Assembly: GCF_005869225.1 (NCBI RefSeq)
Contig: NZ_SWFP01000020.1
Coordinates: 1 to 48,001 of the forward strand
Length of the DNA: 48,001 nucleotides
Reading direction: 5' to 3'
Source of the DNA: Dyadobacter bucti
Lineage (GTDB): Bacteria > Bacteroidota > Bacteroidia > Cytophagales > Spirosomataceae
Below the pieces are notes generated by a model. That model ran no database searches. It was not told the origin of the DNA and saw only the letters and a list, made by a program, of their open reading frames with translations. The position numbers were made by a program, and so were the translations under genes. This document shows positions 1 through 9,592 of the stretch, in pieces. The stretch's first letter is position 1; each line of letters begins with the position of its first letter.

Positions 1-28
1 TTAGGAAAATATGATTTCAACGATGAAA

Positions 29-3000
29 TCAGGTTACAAGAGAACGGGCTACGAGCTTTGCGGCCGCCTGTCGATAAGCGTTAATTAGCAAACCGCTATT
101 TTCCGTCCATTTGTAATGAAAACCTCTGATCCAGTCAATGGCACTTTTGCCGTTGACGATATATTCATAGGCTTTATCCGGAATGCTTTCAATCGTGATT
201 TGACTGTTATAATAGATGGTGTTTTTCTGATCCTTTTTAGGATAACGCATTTTCTCAACTTTGAAGAATCCGCTTTCATCACCTTTCACATATACATCAT
301 CAGCCGGGGCAACTGTTTCATAATTGATATGCAAATCTGCGAGTTTTCGGCCGGCTTTGCTAAATGACCAAAAATCTTCTGTCTTTTCGACCAAAGGAAG
401 TTTTGGAAGCATCTTTTTAAGGTCAGACGCAAACTTAACCCGGTACGTTGGAGAATGCAGGAAACCGTAAACGTAATAGAATATATCCTCCTTGCTCACC
501 ATGTTACCATACTGGCTTCTGGCGCGCTTAAAAATGAAATCAGACACTCCATCCTTTCTTACAAAGTCACTCTGCCCGTCTCCGTCGAACAATGAAGGTG
601 CCTGGCGTTGGGTTTCTTCGTAATAGTATAATGGAAAACATTGGGAATCACCATTTAAATGAAGGTCTGGGATTAAATCGGTAATTATAACTGATAGACC
701 TTTACTACCGCCTGGCCCCGGGACACAAATGATAAGATTCTTAGATTTTGCCGATGGAAAAAATGAATCCATTCGAGAAACTACGTTGTTGAATTCACGA
801 CTGAAATATAGTTTCTGTTTAAAAAAAGGACGATATATTGAAGTTCTTAGACTCGTTTCATAATATTCTTTTCTTCGTTTGTTAGACAAGTCGTTTACAA
901 AGGCTCTTGACCAACTTATTTGACTGTCATCGAAATTAATAATTTGATCAGCAGTAGCACTAGGGTCATTCTCTCGTAAAACTATAAAGTCATCAATTGC
1001 TTTGTTAAAAAAGCTTATTGATTTTTTAACATTGTTGACCAAAGTAAGGGTATCGGAATTATATGCCCAAGAATCACGCGCTGTTTCTAACCCGCGACAA
1101 AATAAATTGGGTATGAAGAAGGATAATAAATTTCCTTTTTCACTTATTGCGGTAAACGTATTAAACAAATCATTTCTCTGACTTATCCAATCGCCATGTT
1201 CATTCGGATCAAGAATTTCCCATGGCATATTATCATTTGAAGTTGTTTTAAACTTTTGAATGATTTTCAATTTATCTCCTTGCGTCAGGTAATCGCCAAT
1301 GTCATGGTAATGAATTGTCGCTTTCTCGCCATTTGCCTTTGGGTTTTTAATCAGGAAAGTAATAGCGATAGGTGTACGGGACCCAGATCCGAAAATTTTA
1401 CCTCCTTCTTTTCTTGAAAGTTCTCCACTCGTCCTTTGGTTACCACGAAGGTTAAAAACATAAATCGACGAAAATTCTTTTTCGAGGCTTTTTCGAAAAC
1501 CGGAACTTGAATTACTATCCAGCCATGCACCGTTTGAAACAAAGGCAATTATGCCGCCATGAACTTTGTCTAAACGATCAGACGACCAGCGGAATGCTTT
1601 AATGTAAGAATCGTAAAGGGAATTTTTGTTAGTGGCAGTCGTTTCCTTGGCGTATGTGGCTGCAATACGGGAATCCAATTTAACGTAACTTTGGTTTTGC
1701 GCATTGTCGTTCGCTGATTTCTGTCCAGCCGAATATGGCGGGTTTCCTATAATCACCCGTAATGGTGCTTTCTTTTGAGCTGCAACACGTTTTGAATTCT
1801 GAGGGAACATGTCAGAGAACATTTTTTCACTATCGTCCGATTCTCCTAATTGGAAAGTGTCAGTCAATACTATTCCGTCAAATGCTTCGTAACGCTCCGG
1901 GTCCTCTAATTGATCGTGAAAAGCATTTTCAATATTTACGGCCGCTATGTAATACGCAAGCAGGACAATTTCATTTGCATGAATTTCCTGTTTGTATTTG
2001 CGTTCCAGGTCACCTGGCTTTATGAGGCCACTTTGCAGCAAACGGGTTATGAAAGTGCCTGTGCCGGTAAAGGGATCAAGAATATGAATATTTTCGTCTG
2101 AAATGCTTCTGTCAAATTCCTTTTTCAGGATGTCGTTTACAGAGTGAATAATGAAATCTACAACTTCAATCGGGGTGTAAACAATACCAAGCTGCTCCAC
2201 CATTTTCGGGAAAGCGGTTTTGAAAAATTTGTCATAAAGCTCAATGATGATACGCTGCTTACCGTCGGCGTTGTCTATTCCGGAAGCACGTTTTTTAACT
2301 GAATCGTAGAACTTTTGAAGTGTTTCGGATTCTTTTTCAAGTGAGCTAGCATCCAAGAGATCCATCATGGTTTGCATGCTTTTCGAAATCGGATTGTTTT
2401 TTACAAACGAATACCCTTCAAACAAAGCATCAAAAACCGGCTTGGTGATGATGTGCTGGGAAAGCATTTCAATTGCCTGGTTTTGAGAAATGCTTGGATT
2501 GATGTTTTTCTGCAAACCTGCCAGAAATTGGAGAAAGGCTGTTTTGTGTTCACCTTCTGTTTTAATCAGATTTGAGATCCGTTCCATCTGTCGCTCGGCA
2601 ATGAGGGCCACATCTTTTGCCCACTTTTCCCAATATACCCGGTCACCAACTTTCTCAACTAATCGCGCATAGAATACACCTTGTAATTCCTGAAACTGGA
2701 TCCCTAGCTGGCGGCCAGCTGCGGCGCGAACTGTTTCGGATGTTGAAGGTGTTCCATTCTGCTGGGTTGTCGATTCGGTATCTTCACTGGTCGCACCTGG
2801 TCCACCTACAATGATTTGCGGCGGCGGTGTTTTATTGAGATCAATCTTATTTACGATGGCATTGAAACGGTCGTCATGTGCACGTAAGGCATTTAATACC
2901 GTCCACACTACTTTATAACGTTGGTTGTCGTCCATGGCACGCGCTGCGTCCACATTGGAAGGAACCACAACCGGGATAATGATATAGCCGTATTTCTTAC

Positions 3001-3466
3001 CAGGTGAAATACGCATTACCCGGCCAACGGACTGCACCACATCAACCTCGGAATTACGAGCCGATAAAAACATGACTGCATCCAGAGAAGGAACGTCAAC
3101 ACCTTCACTCAGGCAACGAACGTTGGTAAGAACCCGGCATTCTGAGGCGTCTGTACTACCTGCTTTTAACCAGGTAAGTAACTTATCCCGTTCAGGCGCT
3201 GCCATGGTGCCGTCAACGTGTTCAGAGGCAACCAATACAGTCTCATTCCTTTTATTTGCCGTTAGCGTATCCCGGTAAACACCAGTTGCTGAGTTAAAAG
3301 AACCCGTTATATTTTTTGAGGCTACGATGCTTTGGCAAAAGGCAACAGCCCGGTGCATTGGGTTGGGATCTGTTTCTTTTATGATTCCAAAATCACCAAG
3401 CACCTGTTTCGACAATGCATTGATACAACCAATCAGCTTTGAAATATCATCCGTGCCAATTTCGGG
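29..3466 (-). pseudogene. Type ISP restriction-modification enzyme, 5'-truncated
   Basis: The C-terminal part of a single-chain type ISP (LlaGI/LlaBIII-like) restriction enzyme, which in this family couples nuclease, ATP-dependent translocase and N6-adenine methyltransferase. Numbering from the TTG at 3415, helicase motif V lies near residues 99-109 (CLSEGVDVP) and motif VI near 128-136 (QSVGRVMRI). Methyltransferase motif I is at 447-455 (DPFTGTGTF) and the catalytic NPPY at 558-561, followed by a long C-terminal region expected to hold target recognition. Homologous sequence continues upstream in frame (TDDISKLIGCINALSKQ) and ends at a TAA at about 3467, so the TTG is not the true start. 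The Mrr-like nuclease and the DEAD-box/Walker half are missing. The break coincides with an inverted repeat at 3464. Restriction should be lost; leftover methylation is possible but unproven. Confidence 0.85.
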
Positions 3467-3503
3467 TTAAATTAAAAGTTAGAACCAAAAGTACCACGGG
3501 TTT
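3464..3503 (+). repeat. Left copy of 40-bp imperfect inverted repeat
   Basis: Begins GGGTTAAATTAAAAG. Its reverse complement recurs at 8516-8555: the first 15 bases are identical and about 16 of the next 25 match, including CCACGG. It sits exactly where the type ISP gene is cut, as expected for a transposable-element end. No transposase lies between the two copies and no target duplication is visible. Confidence 0.5.
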
Positions 3504-3693
3504 CGCGTAGCTAAATTACCTGGCTTATATCATCTGTATTCAAATCTCAGCGCCATCTTTAAAGATGTTATCAAGATTCTGCCATTAAAGTGCTGTAGAT
3601 AGACTTACAAGATTTTTTTGCCAAAAGTTAATTATTGTAAAAAGTGCCATACAAGCTTCCTAATAGGGGCAACGGTACATTATGTACAATCTT

Positions 3694-4017
3694 TTAATCT
3701 AACCGTACCTTGCCTTCGATCCATCGGGTAACGACCGAGCCGGATACAGTTTCGAGGTCATAGAAATAAAAACCTGACAACAGGGCTGATTGCGCGGCTG
3801 TTACGTTGATTGTGATTTTGCCGTCAACTTGCACCAGCGTCAGGCCGCCGTTTTCAGTGGTCAAGGAAAGATCGGATGCCGACTGTCATTTAGTCCGGCG
3901 TAATTGCATGCGCGCGCTGAAACCGGTGAAATTGATAGGAACGCCGTACTGTGCAAAGGTTAATTCGCGGTTCCACGTTGTACCTTGATCAATGCTGAAA
4001 TCGTAGTTTTCTGCCAT
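3694..4017 (-). pseudogene. Small phage-like protein gene with in-frame TGA
   Basis: Read from ATG at 4017, this is a 107-codon frame starting MAENYDFSIDQGTTWNRELT and ending at TAA 3694-3696, interrupted once by a TGA at 3886-3888 (after QLRRTK). The reading frame is the same on both sides of the stop, so a single substitution seems to have killed it. The pattern (short N-terminus, D-F-x-I-x-Q-G-T-T-W, then F-T-G-F-S-A-R-M-Q) resembles small structural or hypothetical proteins of tailed-phage genomes; that family assignment is from memory and tentative. It is an isolated gene with no other phage structural gene beside it. Confidence 0.55.
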
Positions 4018-4143
4018 GCCTACCCCTGTTTCTGGCTGATTAGAACAGGGCTGGCGTGGATGTAAAATGAATTCTACTTTTACATATGTTTAATTAGCTT
4101 TTTGTTTTTATTTTCGCCGCATACCAAAAACCTCTATCACTTT

Positions 4144-4614
4144 ATGAATTCCTACAGGCTCATTTCCATTCCCTTGTTATCACTTATTGTTTTTTTAACC
4201 TTTGGCTGTGGCAGCCCTTCCAAAAGTGTCTCTGAAAATTCGAATGCTATTACAAATGAAGAGATCAGCGGAGAATATAAAGGATCAATTTCAATAGATG
4301 ATGGGGATTATATATCTGCAATAAAGATGGAAATCAAAGAAAACGGAACTTTCACCGCACAACGATTCGTAAATGGAAAAGAGAAAGAAATGTTTGCCGG
4401 AAGCTATAAAACAATAGTTGAAAAAATTGTCACTAAAGATTCTTATGGAAAAGATACAACTCCAACATATTTTCACACTGTTAACTTCATAACTAATGAT
4501 AAAAATCCCCAATCCACTTATATCATAAATGATGGGTACAAGACGAAAGGCTTATCGCTCGCTGCCTTTCACAGCTATTTAGATCATGAAATAGAATTAA
4601 ATCGTGTGGAATAA
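4144..4614 (+). CDS. Small lipoprotein of unknown function
   Basis: 156 residues from ATG 4144. This start is preferred over the upstream TTG at 4102 because it gives a clean lipoprotein signal: MNSYR, a hydrophobic stretch, then LTFGC as the lipobox with the lipidated Cys at residue 22. The mature part (EISGEYKGSISIDDGDYISA...ENGTFTAQRFVNGKEKE) looks like a small beta-rich domain in which a repeated strand pattern responds to a substrate or inhibitor, but I do not recognise the family. It is expected to be exported and anchored in the envelope. It stands alone, with no obvious operon partner. Confidence 0.75.
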   Translation: MNSYRLISIPLLSLIVFLTFGCGSPSKSVSENSNAITNEEISGEYKGSISIDDGDYISAIKMEIKENGTFTAQRFVNGKEKEMFAGSYKTIVEKIVTKDSYGKDTTPTYFHTVNFITNDKNPQSTYIINDGYKTKGLSLAAFHSYLDHEIELNRVE

Positions 4615-4824
4615 ACTTACTGCGATACACTAACGCTTAAAGTGTTCTCTCCTAACGTCAAGCCTGTGAAGAGAAGGCTTTCTCTCAGAGCGTCTGTATC
4701 ACTCACGCGTGGTCAGATGTTCTAGAATCATATATCCGCCCAGGCGTCGTGTCAAAAGAAATGTGTGGATTCGGGAACTTTTTAGGATAAATGCCTATTA
4801 ATCCTGTATCCCGTCATAGGTTTA

Positions 4825-5106
4825 ATGGATTTCACCAGCTCAAAAGAGATATTGTCTTTTTTTGGCGATTTGAAAGAATCGCATGAAATCCTCATGTTCA
4901 TATTGGCTGGTTTAGCCTGTCTGTTTGGCTATTTTACTAAGTCGAAGGACAAGAATGCGCGCAAATCTAGCAGCGTTATTAACAACTACCACAACTGCAT
5001 CATTATTAATAATAACACACCTTTGCCTAGTAGTAACATGCCTAAGCACTTCATTAACAGCAGTATTATCAAGAGTAGTATAAACAAAAGACGACGAAAA
5101 AGGTAA
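4825..5106 (+). CDS. Small single-span membrane protein, hypothetical
   Basis: 93 residues. A short acidic N-terminus (DFTSSKEILSFFGDLKESHE) is followed by one hydrophobic segment (about residues 21-38, ILMFILAGLACLFGYF). Then comes an Asn/Ser-rich low-complexity tail with NNYHN and IIINNN and a basic end (SINKRRRKR). The tail is compositionally unusual. No family recognised; it could be a real small membrane protein or a chance frame. Confidence 0.4.
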   Translation: MDFTSSKEILSFFGDLKESHEILMFILAGLACLFGYFTKSKDKNARKSSSVINNYHNCIIINNNTPLPSSNMPKHFINSSIIKSSINKRRRKR

Positions 5107-5257
5107 CCATAATGGCATCTTCAAGGCATTAGTACACCCTCAAGTAACGCTAACAACAACGATATCAGAGCATAAAGAAAAATAACAAATCACAAAATAC
5201 GTATATAGTAATACGTTCAAATTGCTACATAGATTTCGAACTGGTATCGAGGCTTTT

Positions 5258-5395
5258 TTAATACATCAAACCCCAACCATCCCCACGCGACCAATCCCCC
5301 GCTTGACGATCGGATAAAGCTTCGTGATCACGTCCTGACTTCTTATCAGGCTCACCCTTGTCGTCCCAGATCTCGAAGAATTTAAGCATTTTCAT
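5258..5395 (-). CDS. Possible 45-aa Asp/Gly-rich small protein
   Basis: A short frame from ATG 5395 to TAA 5258-5260: MKMLKFFEIWDDKGEPDKKS, then a region rich in D, R, G and W ending WGLMY. The composition is unlike a random frame and the bottom strand here is otherwise not needed for coding. It lies head to head with the broken response regulator that begins at about 5397. It may be a genuine small gene or the tail of a lost one. No family recognised. Confidence 0.35.
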   Translation of the reverse strand: MKMLKFFEIWDDKGEPDKKSGRDHEALSDRQAGDWSRGDGWGLMY

Positions 5396-5396
5396 C

Positions 5397-5706
5397 CTTG
5401 GTGAGTTTGTCAATGGGGACACGCTGTTTGAATGGCTAGAAAAAAATCGTCAGGGATTGCCGGACATAATTCTCTCGGATTTGAACATGCCGGGCAAAAA
5501 TGGTTATGACATCTTATCTTTTATTAACTCAGAGCCTGATTTGGGGTGCATCCCTGTTATCATTACGTCTACATCACCTGTCATCGCAGTCCGAGAAAAA
5601 TGTCTTTCAAATGGGTGCCATGGAATACATGGTCAAGCCGGAAATCTTCACTGACTACCATGCATATATGAAAACGCTCTACCAGAAATTAGAGGCTCTT
5701 TGTTAA
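5397..5706 (+). pseudogene. Single-domain response regulator, truncated and frameshifted
   Basis: A receiver (CheY-like) domain lacking its N-terminal acidic pocket. It begins at about GEFVNGDTLFEWL and keeps the phosphoacceptor region (IILSDLNMPGKNGYD, the D) and the switch Thr (IITSTS). A frameshift near 5575-5585 then moves the rest (SQSEKNVFQMGAMEYMVKP, with the conserved Lys) into another frame, ending at TAA 5704-5706. It is a clear paralogue of the intact regulator at 5947-6336. Confidence 0.8.
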
Positions 5707-5946
5707 GTGATATCTCTAATTTTAAACTGTCTGTTGTTATGTGATACTTACACCTACGGGATACTTGCATAACTATCAAAAAATATTAGGGTTTGGTCAG
5801 GCTACCTTGTGTAAAATCATCCTAATCTCGTCAGTTATAGTAAGATGCTGTGCATTCTGTAAAACTAAATCTCTGTACTTTCTTGCGATATTCCATTGAA
5901 TTTCATAATTTTCTATGTTATAGTACCATCTCTGACACAACTAACC

Positions 5947-6336
5947 ATGGACACTACGAAAACCATTTACATTGTGGACGATGACGAAGATGACATGCTT
6001 GTCATTAGAGAAGCTATTGCAGATTTAAATTTGACAGCTAATGTATATTTCGCCTATAATGGCAGCCAACTTTTGGAGATGTTAAGCAAGGAAGTTGAAA
6101 ATGGCTTAATTTTAGTTGACATGAATATGCCTGGAATGAACGGGATTGAGATACTACAAACTGTTTATGCTAACCCAGACTTCAAACATTTACGTTCAAT
6201 CCTTACATCGACCAGTAGTAGCACTGAGTTAAAACAACGGGCTCTAGAATCTGGGGCGATGCAATTCATCTGTAAGCCTTCCAAGTATGATGGATACATT
6301 AAGTTGATGAACGACATTTTTTACAAATGCTTTTGA
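5947..6336 (+). CDS. Single-domain response regulator (CheY/Rcp1-like)
   Basis: 129 residues from ATG 5947, forming only a receiver domain. The acidic pocket is D11-D12-D13, the predicted phosphoacceptor is D58 (LILVDMNMPGMNG), the switch Thr/Ser lies in ILTSTSSS and the conserved Lys in CKPSKYDGY. Such regulators receive phosphate from a histidine kinase and act by protein contacts, since there is no output domain. No partner kinase is adjacent; a kinase pair is encoded at 41.7-43.6 kb but there is no evidence linking them. The upstream TTG/ATG extension was rejected because it adds a hydrophobic tail before the first beta strand. Confidence 0.9.
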   Translation: MDTTKTIYIVDDDEDDMLVIREAIADLNLTANVYFAYNGSQLLEMLSKEVENGLILVDMNMPGMNGIEILQTVYANPDFKHLRSILTSTSSSTELKQRALESGAMQFICKPSKYDGYIKLMNDIFYKCF

Positions 6337-6461
6337 AGAGTCGATAATCAAGTTGCTTGGCATTGTTAGCCGCGTGCAATCTAATAGATCGATCCTGGAC
6401 GTTTTGCTGGCTTCTCGATGTAGCTACGTAAGTTGTGTCAGTAAAGAATAGACCATTAATC

Positions 6462-6638
6462 ATGATCATGGAAAGTTTCGCAACATATTATAGAAACCGG
6501 GAGTTGATCCGATATAATTCAGCAATCGTGTCTGATATTAGAGCAAAAGGAACCGAATTGAAGCAAAGAATGAATGTGCTGTTCAGGCGCTTGGACAAAT
6601 TGGAAGAAATGTTGCAGGCATGTAGGGTTTCTAAATAG
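6462..6638 (+). CDS. Small coiled-coil protein, hypothetical
   Basis: 58 residues from ATG 6462 (or 56 from ATG 6468): MIMESFATYYRNRELIRYNS, then a charged helical stretch with heptad-like Leu/Met spacing (LKQRMNVLFRRLDKLEEMLQ). It lies 125 bp after the response regulator on the same strand and could be co-transcribed. No family recognised. Confidence 0.45.
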   Translation: MIMESFATYYRNRELIRYNSAIVSDIRAKGTELKQRMNVLFRRLDKLEEMLQACRVSK

Positions 6639-7211
6639 TCGGTTGACAGGCCGTAAATTGAGAATTTACAGCACCTATCGCTATGCGTTTTTGTGAACGG
6701 CATATAAAAGTGCTCTTTACTTGCACTGTCCTAAAAGTTTGCACCAAAAGGCCCTTTCCTCTTGTTCTGTGTTCCTCACTTAAAATTTGTTAGAAGATTC
6801 GAAAGGGTCATTAGCATGAAACTTGTGCATCCGTCTAGCAAAAAAATGTTTATAAACCTGACGTGTAACTAGAATCGTTAGTAAATATGAGAGTCGCAAA
6901 TAACTCTCCGTAGTAGGATACAAATTCAGATCATGGGTAACATTACTTTGGCGTCAGTTTTATTAATGGTTAACAGGTCAACCGTCCAAGGTGCCTCCCC
7001 TACTCTATGCCTATGGTTCACAGGTCAACCAATTTGCCCTTGAATGTAGGTAATTGTCAAAAATACCCGAGGTTTTACAAAACTTATGAATGCTTTGAAT
7101 TGGTAAGTTTTAACAATGCCGTTTTCAATGAGCGAAACCTTTTCAATAAAACAGTAAACTACTTCTTTAGAAAGCCGTTTACAAAAGTGTGGGAATGATT
7201 TGTCCGAATTA
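6639..7211. other. Gap without a supported gene
   Basis: AT-rich stretch. A 63-codon frame at 7007-7198 has no domain, promoter or coding signature and is not called. The only structure seen is one copy of a diverged repeat at 6751-6786. Confidence 0.5.
6751..6786 (+). repeat. Diverged direct repeat, copy 1
   Basis: Matches 8197-8233 at about 29 of 34 positions (shared core TTCTGTGTT). The two copies flank the broken metallo-beta-lactamase gene in direct orientation. Confidence 0.5.
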
Positions 7212-8100
7212 CTATTTCTCTTTCAGCTTCTCATGGTAACGCTTCTCAAGCCAGGCCATCAGATCGTCGTATCCTTTTCGGTCTGAGAAAGCATCTGGAT
7301 TGTAGCTGTCGCCTTCCTTCCGCTTTTTCTCTAGGCCAAACTGCCCGGCATGCGATGCCACCCAGAGGTCAAAATCTAGCTTTTTCATGGCGTCGATGGT
7401 GTAGCCGTAATCTTTCGCTACATCTGAATATCCCGGCATACCGGATAATTTCGTTTCGTCCAGAATCCCGGGAAAATTGGCAATCAGAACCTTATAGGAG
7501 CGGTTGTTATCCTTTACAGTCAATAAAAAACTATTGGCACCAGGTGTATGGCCGGGATGGTGAAGGACCGTCAACGCGGCATCTTCCAAACGAACAACCT
7601 CCTGATCCTTCAATATACGATCCGCCTTCACGGGCTCGAACGTGGCACCATATTCACCCAGCACATAATCTGAAGCACCACCGTCTGCAAGCGCTTTCGC
7701 ATCCCGGGCATTGTATCATCATTTTAGCACCTGTCTCCTTTTTTATCGCCGCCATCCCCGCGACGTGGTCATAATGGGCATGTGTGGCCAGTAATATCTT
7801 AATATCAGAAAACTTAAAACCTAGACTAGTGATATGCTTTTTTATCAACGGAACGGATTCTTCCAAACCCGTATTGATCAGGACATGGCCTTTTGGCGTT
7901 GTGACTAAGTAACAGGCCAAGTCGGCTGTACCGACATAATACAGATTACCGGCAATACGAAACGGTTGATAATCACGGCTCCAGATTTCCTGGTTAAAGG
8001 GCAGTTTGTACTTTTGAGCATGTGTAAAAGCAGGAGAAAATAACAACATCGCCAGGCGACGTTTCTGGTCAGTTTGGATTGAAAAAGCATAACGGGAAAG
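7212..8100 (-). pseudogene. Subclass B3-like metallo-beta-lactamase, frameshifted
   Basis: MBL-fold hydrolase with the zinc motif THAHYDHVAG (H-x-H-x-D-H), the third ligand region HHPGHTPGANS and the late His in VASHAGQFG. This order and the ASHA motif fit subclass B3 beta-lactamases or close B3-like hydrolases, periplasmic enzymes that open beta-lactam rings. A one-base insertion near 7708-7718 breaks the protein after AAIKKETGAKMMI; the other frame resumes ARDAKALADGGASDYVLGEY. The N-terminus also looks damaged: MLLFSPAFTHAQ from ATG 8049 resembles only the end of a signal peptide. All expected zinc ligands are present, so inactivation is recent. The C-terminal half runs to TAG/TAA near 7212. 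Confidence 0.82.
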
Positions 8101-8196
8101 TATGCCCGAAATTAAGTAACTGTTTTCTGCCAAGCAACACGAATTCGTCCGTTGGCCCCTTCTCCTTGTACTATCCCAAGAACTTCGCCTGAATTC

Positions 8197-8233
8197 GCCC
8201 TTCCCCTCTTATTCTGTGTTTCTCATTTAACAT
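8197..8233 (+). repeat. Diverged direct repeat, copy 2
   Basis: Partner of 6751-6786; see that entry. The two copies differ mainly by transitions. Confidence 0.5.
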
Positions 8234-8515
8234 ATCATTTAGTTATACAATGATTGCAGAATGGGTTAAGAGATAAGATAGTAACCGGTTATTAAAAACC
8301 GTCACCTCCTTTATGTTTTTCTAGCAGTTTTTATCCATCATAAGGCAGTATCCCGAATTTTTGAATTAATTATTGGCTTTGTAAATAGATATCGTGTGAT
8401 ACACAATGACAGAAAGGAACAGAAACTTCATTCTTATAGTGAACTATTCTTGAAATATCCTTAAAAAAAAACAAGGATTAAAGTGTAAGAATGACACTAT
8501 GCCGATACACTAAAC

Positions 8516-8555
8516 AAAGCCGTGGCCTTTTTTGCACTTTCTTTTAATTTAACCC
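8516..8555 (-). repeat. Right copy of 40-bp imperfect inverted repeat
   Basis: Reads inward GGGTTAAATTAAAAG on the minus strand, inverted relative to the copy at 3464. The enclosed segment is 5092 bp. Confidence 0.5.
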
Positions 8556-8815
8556 TTAAAAGGATTATTTACAATACATATGTTGGCTTATCTCCTGTTC
8601 TTTGTAAACTTTAACTAAAAAATGTTCATTAGATCCTTTATAATGAACTATTTACCGCTATTGTTAGTAATTGTGTCCAGATTTGAAATCCGTCGGAAAA
8701 TGCTAAGGATATCAATCTGTCAAGTGAAAATATTAGAACAAAATTAGAATTGATTCAAACGTTCTAAATCACTCAGCCATAACATATAGTTAACATTTAG
8801 GTAACATTGAAATTC

Positions 8816-8823
8816 TACTTTTG
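8816..8823 (+). promoter_or_regulatory. Bacteroidota -7 box
   Basis: TACTTTTG matches the TAnnTTTG consensus of Bacteroidota housekeeping promoters, 25 bp before the ATG at 8849. The -33 region is weak. Confidence 0.5.
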
Positions 8824-8848
8824 TGACAAATAAAGACATCATAAAGGC

Positions 8849-9070
8849 ATGACAACCAGCGTATTACGTCCAAATCAAGAATCCTTGGTTGTAAAACGAA
8901 ATAATAACCTGGTTGTAAAATCAAAACAAAAAAGTGCGAGTAAAAAAGTTTTAAAGAAGATTGGAAAGATTTCTGCTTACGTCACAGTCATTTCCACATT
9001 TTTTGGAAGTATTTCGGGAGTGATCAGTACTATCATTGAAGTATTGAAATCGTTAGGTTTCCTTAAATAA
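8849..9070 (+). CDS. Small cationic/hydrophobic peptide (73 aa)
   Basis: A Lys-rich, soluble N-terminal half (KRNNNLVVKSKQKSASKKVL) is followed by a hydrophobic segment (about residues 43-70) with repeated Ile/Val/Ser/Gly and the end IIEVLKSLGFLK. It has a consensus -7 box upstream and a hairpin terminator directly downstream, so it is a monocistronic gene. The C-terminal pattern GVIS...IIEVLKSLGFLK resembles that of the peptide at 15999 (GVIT...VVKLLEALHLIP). It could insert in a membrane. Toxin, phage lysis or signalling roles are all open; no family recognised. Confidence 0.6.
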   Translation: MTTSVLRPNQESLVVKRNNNLVVKSKQKSASKKVLKKIGKISAYVTVISTFFGSISGVISTIIEVLKSLGFLK

Positions 9071-9075
9071 TATTG

Positions 9076-9101
9076 CCCCTCACTGAGTAGAATCAGTGGG
9101 G
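9076..9101 (+). terminator. Hairpin terminator
   Basis: CCCC-T-CACTGA pairs with TCAGTG-GGG around a GTAGAA loop, 5 bp after the stop of the 73-aa peptide gene. Confidence 0.55.
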
Positions 9102-9206
9102 ATTGCTAATTATTGGTTCTGTTTATCGCTATTGCCTCCGTGGCTGACATTCAAAAGGTGTTCGATCGTAATATCCGAAGGGTATATCAATGAAGAGTTT
9201 TTGAGG

Positions 9207-9385
9207 TCACTTTCGGCGCTGGACAAATTTGGACAAGTTGACGCCTTTGTTCAATTCTACCCTGAGAGATGAAGCTATACCCGCTGCCTCAATAACATCT
9301 GTGATACCGACAGCCGATATATCTTCAGCATGATCGATGCCAAATAGATGAATATTTACTACCTGGCCGCCACGAGGTGCATTAT
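9207..9385 (-). pseudogene. HTH-like regulator, C-terminal part (split by Tn3 element)
   Basis: Joining this segment to 14870-14915 across one copy of ATTAT restores a 74-aa frame: MLTAKELGALLKDSYDN followed here by APRGGQVVNIHLFGIDHAED and a helix-turn-helix-like tail (ITDVIEAAGI...ELNKGVNLSKFVQRRK). This matches small HTH-like domain proteins that I recall from Bacteroidota (NAPxGxxVxxIHLFGIxxA signature). It presumably bound DNA and may have controlled its own gene. Beyond the TGA at 9207-9209, a shifted frame continues plausibly (ESDLKNSSLIYPSDITIEHL) to TAA 9110-9112, so the original gene may have been longer with a one-base lesion. Confidence 0.75.
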
Positions 9386-9423
9386 GGGGTTCTTTTAGTA
9401 AATGGACATAGAATGGCGCTAAG
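9386..9423 (+). repeat. Tn3 left inverted repeat (IRL)
   Basis: 38 bp, GGGGTTC at the tip and GGCGCTAAG at the inner end; four mismatches to IRR. Confidence 0.93.
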
Positions 9424-9592
9424 GAATTTTCATTACCTTGTTTGTTCTGATTGCTCTTAACATCGACTAAGTAAATCTCGAATTAATTAGTTTATAACTA
9501 ATAGGTTATAACTTTTACATAATGCACTTTGAAGCAGGGTATCTAATTGAGACGGCAGGTAAGTTTTAAAATCACTGAACTGTAAACCATTT

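Larger units (their letters stand above)
8134..8848. other. Intergenic region with repeats
   Basis: No coding frame supported. It holds copy 2 of the diverged repeat (8197-8233), the right inverted repeat (8516-8555) and, at its end, the promoter of the small peptide gene at 8849. Confidence 0.6.

Noticed and set aside
7007..7198. 63-codon plus-strand frame
   Set aside because: No domain, no promoter, composition like surrounding noncoding DNA.
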